Source of the DNA: JALZAQ01 sp038253885
GTDB taxonomy: Bacteria; Gemmatimonadota; Gemmatimonadetes; Gemmatimonadales; Gemmatimonadaceae
Direction: 5' to 3'
Assembly (NCBI GenBank): GCA_038253885.1
Contig: JBBSGP010000075.1
Coordinates: 1-10,916, forward strand
DNA length: 10,916 nucleotides
Each line of letters opens with the position of its first letter. Position 1 is the first letter of the stretch. Below the pieces are notes generated by a model. The model did no database searches. It saw only the letters and a program-made list of their open reading frames with translations, and was not told the origin of the DNA. Both the position numbers and the translations under genes were made by a program. This document shows, piece by piece, positions 1 to 4,266 of the stretch.

Positions 1-1088
1 ACCATCGCGATCTCGTCGGTGTCCATGAAGGTGTAGGCGTCGCCGGTGGCGGCAGCCCTTCCGGTGCGCCCGATGCGGTGCACGTAGTCCTCCGGCTGGC
101 TCGGGACGTTGTAGTTGATCACGTGTGAGATGCCAGCGATGTCGAGTCCGCGCTGCGCGATGTCGGTCGCCACCAGCACACGGATCTTTCCCTCCCTGAA
201 CTGCGCCAGCGCATCCGTCCGCTCCTTCTGGCTCCGGTCGGCGTGCATCGCCAGGCAGCTGATCCCGGCGCGGCGTAGGTCGCGCTCGACCTTGTCCGCC
301 CCGTGCTTGGTCCGGGTGAACACCAGCACCGAGTCCATCTCATCGCGTTTCAGCAGGTCGACGAGGAGTGCGGTCTTCTTGCTTGCCGGGACAGGATACA
401 CCGCGTGGGTCACCGCCTCCGCCGCCTGCACGCGGAATCCCACCTGCACCACCACCGGCTTGCGCAGATACTTCCGCGCCAACGCTTCCACCTCGGGTGG
501 CATCGTCGCGCTGAAAAGCAGTGTCTGCCGATAGCTCGGGATCTCCGCGACGATCCGGTTGATCTGCGGAGCGAAGCCCATGTCGAGCATCCGGTCAGCC
601 TCATCCAGCACCAGCACCTCGAGGTCGTCGAACACCACGTTCTGCCTCTCGATGTGATCGATCAACCGTCCCGGCGTCGCGATGACGATGTCGACGCCGC
701 GGCGGAGCTCTTTCTCCTGAGGACCGAGCGCCACACCGCCAAAGACTTCGGTGATGCGGATGTCGCTGTGCTTCGCATATTTCTCGAAGCTCTGCCGCAC
801 CTGGGCCGCCAGCTCTCGCGTGGGGGTGAGCACCAGGGCGCGCGTGCGGCGAGGGCCGCCGATCAGGCGGTCGAGGATCGGGAGGGTGAAGGCAGCCGTC
901 TTGCCCGTGCCGGTCTGCGCGAGCCCGATCACATCTCGGCCCTTGAGCGCGAGCGGGATGGCGCGGGCCTGGATCGGAGTGGGTCGGTCGTATCCGGCGT
1001 CCGTCAGGGCGCGGAGCAGCTCCGGTGCGAGCCCGAGCTCGTCGAAGGCGACGAACTCTTCGGGAATTTCGATTGTCGTGTTCGTCAT
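1..1088 (-). CDS. DEAD-box ATP-dependent RNA helicase, RhlE-like (3' end cut by window edge)
   Basis: This is an ATP-dependent RNA-unwinding enzyme of superfamily 2, acting in the cytoplasm on structured RNA, typically in ribosome assembly, mRNA decay or cold adaptation. From the ATG at 1088 I read 362 residues without a stop to the left edge. All core motifs are present in order: Q motif GYDRPTPIQ (32-40), Walker A AQTGTGKT (57-64), PTRELA (89-94), TPGR (138-141), DEAD (162-165), SAT (193-195), motif IV LVFTRTK (255-261), motif V ATDIAQRGLD (307-316) and motif VI HRIGRTGR (337-344). Both RecA-like domains are therefore essentially complete; only the C-terminal tail is missing, and in RhlE proteins this is usually a basic low-complexity extension. 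The N-terminus (FDELGL, GRDVIGLAQTGTGKTAAFTLP) is RhlE-like rather than DbpA- or CsdA-like, but without the tail I leave the symbol blank. No good Shine-Dalgarno precedes the ATG. A 263-bp structured leader lies upstream. Confidence 0.96.
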   Translation of the reverse strand, partial: MTNTTIEIPEEFVAFDELGLAPELLRALTDAGYDRPTPIQARAIPLALKGRDVIGLAQTGTGKTAAFTLPILDRLIGGPRRTRALVLTPTRELAAQVRQSFEKYAKHSDIRITEVFGGVALGPQEKELRRGVDIVIATPGRLIDHIERQNVVFDDLEVLVLDEADRMLDMGFAPQINRIVAEIPSYRQTLLFSATMPPEVEALARKYLRKPVVVQVGFRVQAAEAVTHAVYPVPASKKTALLVDLLKRDEMDSVLVFTRTKHGADKVERDLRRAGISCLAMHADRSQKERTDALAQFREGKIRVLVATDIAQRGLDIAGISHVINYNVPSQPEDYVHRIGRTGRAAATGDAYTFMDTDEIAM

Positions 1089-1209
1089 GCTCTGTGCTGG
1101 TGCGTCGGGGCCGCTTGGCCGGCTGCGCCACGAGGTGCAGCCGGGTCCGACGCGAGGTGAACGGCGCGGCCGAATCGTTGCCGCGTCACCGCATGCTCAG
1201 AGCGTTGCA

Positions 1210-1226
1210 GCAGAAGAATGTTCTGC
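1210..1226 (-). other. Stem-loop 3 of helicase leader (6-bp stem)
   Basis: Perfect inverted repeat with arms GCAGAA (1210-1215) and TTCTGC (1221-1226) and a 5-nt loop. It is the promoter-distal hairpin of three in a row. The short stem could arise by chance, but its immediate adjacency to two stronger stems makes a structured leader more likely. Confidence 0.4.
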
Positions 1227-1229
1227 GTC

Positions 1230-1247
1230 GCGGCGCGAAGGCGCCGC
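1230..1247 (-). other. Stem-loop 2 of helicase leader (7-bp GC stem, tetraloop)
   Basis: Perfect 7-bp GC-only stem, arms GCGGCGC (1230-1236) and GCGCCGC (1241-1247). The loop is CTTC when read on the minus (transcribed) strand. It lies three bases from stem-loop 1 and three bases from stem-loop 3. There is no T-run after it on the minus strand, so it is not a classic intrinsic terminator. Confidence 0.5.
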
Positions 1248-1250
1248 AGC

Positions 1251-1279
1251 GAGCCCCGGTCCCAGCGGGGGACGGGCTC
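1251..1279 (-). terminator. Stem-loop 1: strong 11-bp hairpin downstream of the hydrolase gene, terminator or leader element
   Basis: Arms GAGCCC (1251-1256) and GGGCTC (1274-1279) continue into GTCCC (1259-1263) and GGGAC (1269-1273), interrupted only by a two-base bulge (1257-1258), around a 5-nt loop. It lies 72 bp after the hydrolase stop on the minus strand. No U tract follows, so it could be a GC-rich U-less terminator for the hydrolase transcript or the first fold of the helicase 5' UTR. The sequence does not decide between these. Confidence 0.4.
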
Positions 1280-1351
1280 CAGCACGACGAGATGCAGTGA
1301 TCCGCAAAATTGGTTGACCCCGTGAAATCTAAGGACACGACCAGCCGATTG

Positions 1352-2230
1352 CTACGCCGTGAGAAAGCGCAGCAACGCGTCGTTCACCGGCTCCGGACAC
1401 TCCTCGTTGACGAGATGCCCGGCGCCCTGCACGATCTCGAGGCGGGATTCGAGCAATGCGTCCACGGCGGGATCGAGACGCGCCTTCCGCACAATTCGGT
1501 CGCGCGTTCCCTCGATCGCCATCCACGGCATGGGCAGAGCCTGGAGCCGGTCAGCCCCGAGCGGAGACATGTCCACTCCAACGAGCAGTGAGTGGAGCGC
1601 CTTCACGAAGCCGGGGTCGGCTCCCTGGGACCAGTATTCATCCACGTCTCGCTCGTCGCGCTGCGCGAGCGAGCCGTACGCGCGCCGCATGACGGCAGCC
1701 ACCACCGGACGCGGGGCGAATCGCGGGAGGTGGGGAACCACCGATGCCGGCACCAATCGAGGCAGCAACCCGGCGAAGGACACGCGGCCGAATCCAACCG
1801 ACGACACCAGCGCCAGCCGCTCTACCCGCTCCGGCTCGGTGAATGCCAACTCGAGCGAGATCCGCCCACCGAGCGACTGGCCCACGATCGGCACCTGTGT
1901 GATCCCCAGCGCGTCCATCACTTCGCGCAGGTGCGTCACCAACGCGCCCAGCCGATACTCCACCGGATCGTGTGGCTTGTCGCTGAGCCCATGGCCCTTG
2001 AGGTCCACCGCGATCGGACGGAATCCCGCCGCGGCCAGCGCGGACAGCTGCTTCCGCCAGGTGTACGACGTCCCGCCCCATCCATGCACGAGGAGCACCG
2101 GCCTCGCACCTTCGTTCCCGCTCTCGACCACGCGCACCGCGAGTCGCGAGGCAAGCGAGAGACGACGGGCACGCACGTCGCGCTCACCGGCGGGCCAGCA
2201 CTCCTCCGGCCTGAGCCGCCGCCGGCTCAC
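1352..2230 (-). CDS. Alpha/beta hydrolase, serine nucleophile
   Basis: This cytoplasmic alpha/beta-hydrolase-fold enzyme probably cleaves an ester, lactone or C-C bond; the substrate is unknown. With the GTG start it has 292 residues. The oxyanion-hole motif HGWGG is at 49-53 and the nucleophile elbow GQSLGG has Ser119. The likely acid is Asp244 in GTRDRIV and the base is His272 in GAGHLV, so the triad is complete and correctly ordered. A variable cap region lies at about 148-215. I chose GTG 2230 over the upstream ATG at 2293 because a GGGAGGA ribosome binding site sits five bases before it. The ATG start would also overlap the upstream cyclase-like gene, and its extra residues are unlike the family. 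With GTG the gene starts 25 bp after that stop, which suggests one operon. There is no signal peptide. The family is clear; the reaction is not. Confidence 0.9.
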   Translation of the reverse strand: MSRRRLRPEECWPAGERDVRARRLSLASRLAVRVVESGNEGARPVLLVHGWGGTSYTWRKQLSALAAAGFRPIAVDLKGHGLSDKPHDPVEYRLGALVTHLREVMDALGITQVPIVGQSLGGRISLELAFTEPERVERLALVSSVGFGRVSFAGLLPRLVPASVVPHLPRFAPRPVVAAVMRRAYGSLAQRDERDVDEYWSQGADPGFVKALHSLLVGVDMSPLGADRLQALPMPWMAIEGTRDRIVRKARLDPAVDALLESRLEIVQGAGHLVNEECPEPVNDALLRFLTA

Positions 2231-2243
2231 GCCGTCCTCCCGT
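2231..2243 (-). promoter_or_regulatory. Ribosome binding site deciding the GTG start of the hydrolase
   Basis: On the minus strand GGGAGGA is followed by CGGC and then GTG at 2230. This is the strongest Shine-Dalgarno match in the left block. It supports initiation at 2230 rather than at the upstream in-frame ATG (2293). Confidence 0.7.
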
Positions 2244-2255
2244 CCACGCCCTGTT

Positions 2256-3443
2256 CTAGAAGAGGTTGAGCGGACGTCCTGACCAGCGGCCAATGAGCGC
2301 GAGCCGGAAGGTCACGTCCGCCCACCGCTCGTCTCCCGCGGCGTGGCTGTCGAGCGGGATCGTCGGCCACACGTAAGGATTGGCGGACTTCATCACGACA
2401 GTGTGGCGCGCCGGCCGCCAGACTCCCTGGTTATCCCGATCATCCAGGAATCGATCGAAGAGCTTCATCCATCCTTCGTTACGACGCAGGAACTGCATGC
2501 GTGCCGCCAGCTCCAGCCACGCCAGAGCCGCGGGCACATCCGCATCCACCGCATTGCGGTGCGGTAGCGGATCGCCGAGCACGAGCTGTGGCTCCTCCAC
2601 GACCCTCTTGCCGATCATGCTCGCCGGCGTCTGTCGCGGCTGCGGCTGGGACAGGTAGTTGTACAGGCGGTCCATCACATCGTAGTGCTCGCTCCGGAAG
2701 AGCGGCATGAAGGCCAGCATGACGAGCGTGTACCATGACGGCGGGCTCGCGCCAACGGCGAGTACGTGGACGTTGCCCGACCGGGTAAAAGGCTTCTGAG
2801 CGAGCGGCGACTTGAGAAAGGTGTCGAGCCGCTCGACGATGCGACGGGCCGCGCCACGGAGTCGCGGGTCCTTCTCGTAGCCGGCCTGTGCCAGCGCGGC
2901 CGCCGCCGCCTCGCGCAGCAACGTGCGACCATGACGCGTCATCTCCTGGTCAGGCTTCTTCTGAGCCAGCTCGTAGAGAAAAGATGGGTCGTCATCCTCC
3001 GCCAGCAGCCGGAACAGCACCCGGCGCGCCTGCATCATCGGAGGGGAGTCGACCTCCCAACCGTACTCGAGCAGCCGCCGCACGGCATTGATCGTCCCCA
3101 CTCCCTCGAAATGCTCCGCCCGAGGGGAGGGTACGCCGAGCATGTTGCCATTCCAGCTTCCGTCGGAGCGCTGTATGACGGCAAGCGTGAGCGCGGGACG
3201 ATGTGAGTACGGTAGCGCCGAAAGCTTCCGCATGTCGCTCACCGGGATTCTGGCGATCTCGGCGATCGTGCGGTACTGAACCGGCGACGAGCCGTGCTGG
3301 AGCAGCCAGCTCACCGGAACGTCCACCGGCGACGGAGGAGCAGCCGCTGGGGCGGCCGCGGCCAGTGGAGCAAAGAGAGTGGGGTTAGCCGGCGGAGGGG
3401 AGGCGGCGGAGGCGCTGCTGCCTGGCGTCAGCGGGAAGGTCAA
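2256..3443 (-). CDS. Squalene-cyclase-like / prenyltransferase-repeat helical-toroid protein of unknown function
   Basis: The 395 residues begin with a Pro/Ala-rich stretch of about 40 residues and then an all-helical body. Two segments resemble the QW-type repeats of terpenoid cyclases and protein prenyltransferases: QRSDGSWNGN (about 91-100, after a WLLQHGSSPVQYRTI segment at 46-60) and DNQGVWRPARHT (337-348). Such single-domain toroid proteins are common uncharacterised bacterial relatives of squalene cyclase; I see no DxDD or DCTAE motif, so cyclase activity is not supported. The only upstream in-frame start is a TTG at 3443, with no clear ribosome binding site, and the frame is closed upstream at 3459-3461. 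The true start could lie further inside, but the first internal Met is residue 71, within the conserved part. A 17-bp palindrome lies 20 bp upstream. The hydrolase follows by 25 bp and may act in the same pathway. Confidence 0.75.
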   Translation of the reverse strand: MTFPLTPGSSASAASPPPANPTLFAPLAAAAPAAAPPSPVDVPVSWLLQHGSSPVQYRTIAEIARIPVSDMRKLSALPYSHRPALTLAVIQRSDGSWNGNMLGVPSPRAEHFEGVGTINAVRRLLEYGWEVDSPPMMQARRVLFRLLAEDDDPSFLYELAQKKPDQEMTRHGRTLLREAAAAALAQAGYEKDPRLRGAARRIVERLDTFLKSPLAQKPFTRSGNVHVLAVGASPPSWYTLVMLAFMPLFRSEHYDVMDRLYNYLSQPQPRQTPASMIGKRVVEEPQLVLGDPLPHRNAVDADVPAALAWLELAARMQFLRRNEGWMKLFDRFLDDRDNQGVWRPARHTVVMKSANPYVWPTIPLDSHAAGDERWADVTFRLALIGRWSGRPLNLF

Positions 3444-3463
3444 TAGGTACTCACGAGGTCAAG

Positions 3464-3480
3464 TCGTTGTCAGACAACGA
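3464..3480. promoter_or_regulatory. 17-bp palindrome, candidate operator of the cyclase-like gene
   Basis: The arms TCGTTGTC and GACAACGA are perfect over 8 bp around a single central base. The centre is about 29 bp upstream of the TTG start of the cyclase-like gene, a normal place for a dimeric repressor site. The regulator is unknown and no regulator gene is in the window. A loop of one base makes an RNA hairpin less likely than a DNA-binding site. Confidence 0.45.
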
Positions 3481-3596
3481 AGTCGGGCCCAGCAGCGCGT
3501 CACCCGACGGCGGTGGTAAGGATACTCCTTTTAGCGCACCGGGTCCAGAGGATCGGTCACACCGCCCGAGGGATGGCTCTCATCTCGGCCAGCAGC

Positions 3597-3622
3597 GTGA
3601 CCCGCATCACATTTCGGGTCAC
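3597..3622. promoter_or_regulatory. 8-bp inverted repeat with 10-bp spacer, possible operator or 5' UTR hairpin
   Basis: Arms GTGACCCG (3597-3604) and CGGGTCAC (3615-3622) are perfect, separated by 10 AT-richer bases. It lies 112 bp upstream of the repeat-protein start. The spacing would suit a protein dimer touching two successive major grooves, or a stem-loop if transcription begins upstream. Confidence 0.4.
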
Positions 3623-3723
3623 TTCAACCACCGATTGCGCTTGGACTTAACGAGCCAACGACTCGCTCGTCCACTATCGCAGACCGACTCGCGGCATGCG
3701 GGTCGCGCGTTCCACCTTCCTTT

Positions 3724-3727
3724 GGAG
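3724..3727 (+). promoter_or_regulatory. Ribosome binding site of the heptad-repeat protein
   Basis: GGAG is six bases before the ATG at 3734. The in-frame ATG at 3728 directly abuts it and would be too close, so the site decides the start at 3734. Confidence 0.65.
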
Positions 3728-3733
3728 ATGACA

Positions 3734-4123
3734 ATGTCTCGCATTCGCATCGCGGCGCTCGGCGCCGCACTGGTTCTCGGCGCCGCCAGCACCGCCCAGG
3801 CACAGACCCCCACAGGCAGCGGGGTCGCCCCCACCCACGACATCCAGGCGGATCGCCGTGACGTTCGCAGGGACCGACGCGAAGTGCGAGGCGACCGCCG
3901 CGAAATCCGAAGCGATGCCCGCGACATTCAGGGCGATCGCCGTGAGCTACAACAGGACCTGAAGAGCGGCGACAAGCAGGAGGCGAAGGACGACCGGAAG
4001 GACCTCCAGCAGGATCGTCGCGACATTCGACGGGACCGCAAGGATGTGCGCGGAGATCGCAGAGACATCCGTCGTGATCGCAGAGACCTTCGTCACGACC
4101 GGCGTCACCGCCACACCCCGTAA
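3734..4123 (+). CDS. Small secreted Arg/Asp heptad-repeat protein of unknown function
   Basis: The 129 residues start with a clear Sec signal peptide: MSRIRI, then a hydrophobic core ALGAALVLGAAS, then AQA with likely cleavage near residue 23-24. The mature chain is built on a seven-residue repeat of the form D-R-R-[DE]-[VIL]-R-x: five units at 40-74, a 12-residue linker (75-86) richer in Lys, five more units at 87-121, and a His/Arg tail ending RHRHTP. One hydrophobic residue per seven with alternating acidic and basic residues predicts a long charged helix or a coiled coil stabilised by i to i+4 salt bridges. Similar RD-repeat exported proteins occur in soil bacteria, but I know of no defined role. 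The gene is monocistronic, with its own ribosome binding site and a strong terminator 28 bp after the stop. Possible roles are binding of polyanions or metals, or periplasmic stress; these are guesses. Confidence 0.85.
   Translation: MSRIRIAALGAALVLGAASTAQAQTPTGSGVAPTHDIQADRRDVRRDRREVRGDRREIRSDARDIQGDRRELQQDLKSGDKQEAKDDRKDLQQDRRDIRRDRKDVRGDRRDIRRDRRDLRHDRRHRHTP
3851..4105 (+). repeat. Imperfect 21-bp coding tandem repeat (heptad repeat)
   Basis: Ten imperfect 21-bp units encode the D-R-R-[DE]-[VIL]-R-x heptads, in two blocks (3851-3955 and 3992-4096) separated by a 36-bp linker that breaks the phase. Codons differ between units (CGC, CGT, CGA, CGG and AGG all used for Arg), so the repeat is kept at protein level rather than by recent DNA duplication. 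Confidence 0.8.
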
Positions 4124-4151
4124 GGGCGTCGCACCACGCGCAGGCTGATGC

Positions 4152-4201
4152 GGCAGAGACGAAGGGAGCGACCCGCACGGGTCGCTCCCTTCGCTTCTGC
4201 C
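4152..4201 (+). terminator. Strong hairpin terminator of the heptad-repeat gene
   Basis: A perfect 15-bp stem (4160-4174 with 4179-4193) closes on a GCAC tetraloop. It is extended by a further 6 bp, GGCAGA (4152-4157) with TCTGCC (4196-4201), after a two-base mismatch. It begins 28 bp after the stop codon. The downstream sequence is CT-rich but lacks a real T-run, which is common for terminators in high-GC genomes. This is the strongest hairpin in the window. Confidence 0.8.
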
Positions 4202-4208
4202 CCTATTC

Positions 4209-4214
4209 CATAAT
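4209..4214 (+). promoter_or_regulatory. Possible -10 element of the aconitase operon
   Basis: CATAAT differs from TATAAT at one base and stands out in this GC-rich DNA, between the terminator and the aconitase gene. A -35 would fall inside the terminator stem and is not recognisable, so this is tentative. It would start transcription near the palindrome at 4220-4238 and is compatible with a translation start at 4267 rather than 4213. Confidence 0.3.
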
Positions 4215-4219
4215 GTGTT

Positions 4220-4238
4220 TCGCAAGACCATCTTGCGA
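4220..4238. promoter_or_regulatory. 19-bp palindrome upstream of the aconitase-family gene, candidate operator or 5' UTR hairpin
   Basis: Arms TCGCAAGA (4220-4227) and TCTTGCGA (4231-4238) are perfect with a 3-base centre CCA. It lies 28 bp before the preferred start (4267) and just after the possible -10. If translation instead begins at ATG 4213 the element would be inside the coding region. A dimeric regulator site or a short 5' UTR hairpin are both possible. Confidence 0.45.
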
Positions 4239-4266
4239 CGATGATCCGACCCTCGCGCTCCCCGGC

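Larger units (their letters stand above)
1089..1351 (-). other. 263-bp non-coding spacer / structured leader upstream of the helicase
   Basis: This stretch separates the stop of the alpha/beta hydrolase (1352) from the start of the helicase (1088), both on the minus strand. It contains three adjacent perfect inverted repeats (1210-1226, 1230-1247, 1251-1279), annotated separately. I see no convincing sigma-70 promoter. An open frame of 66 codons on the minus strand (GTG 1285 to a TGA overlapping the helicase ATG) crosses it, but it has no family signature and reads through the hairpins, so I do not call it a gene. The spacer may end the upstream transcript, form the helicase 5' UTR, or both. 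Confidence 0.6.
3444..3733. other. 290-bp divergent intergenic region with two inverted repeats
   Basis: This region separates the minus-strand cyclase-like gene from the plus-strand repeat-protein gene, so it should hold two divergent promoters. I see two strong inverted repeats (3464-3480 and 3597-3622). I find no convincing -35/-10 pair on either strand; TTAACG near 3647 is at best a weak plus-strand -10. The plus-strand frame stays open from TTG 3467 into the repeat protein, but the ATG at 3734 with its own ribosome binding site is a far better start. Confidence 0.55.

Noticed and set aside
303..1160. 285-codon plus-strand frame opposite the helicase
   Set aside because: The minus strand encodes every DEAD-box motif here; the plus frame has shadow composition and no family match.
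1085..1285. 66-codon minus-strand frame ending in ATGA overlap with the helicase start
   Set aside because: It starts at GTG without a ribosome binding site, has no recognisable pattern and runs through the hairpins; the overlap can arise by chance. Conservation in relatives would reopen it.
1313..1318. TTGACC on the plus strand as a -35 element
   Set aside because: No -10-like hexamer follows at 16-18 bp and no plus-strand gene starts downstream.
1359..2282. Long plus-strand frame opposite the serine hydrolase
   Set aside because: The antisense strand carries an ordered catalytic triad; the plus frame is Ser/Arg/Thr-rich shadow sequence.
3467..3733. N-terminal extension of the heptad-repeat protein from TTG 3467
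   Set aside because: It would bury a clear signal peptide 89 residues inside the protein and overlap both inverted repeats; ATG 3734 has its own ribosome binding site.
3851..4105. Possible CRISPR-like or non-coding tandem array
   Set aside because: The period is 21 bp in frame, units diverge at silent positions and there are no spacers; it is a coding heptad repeat.
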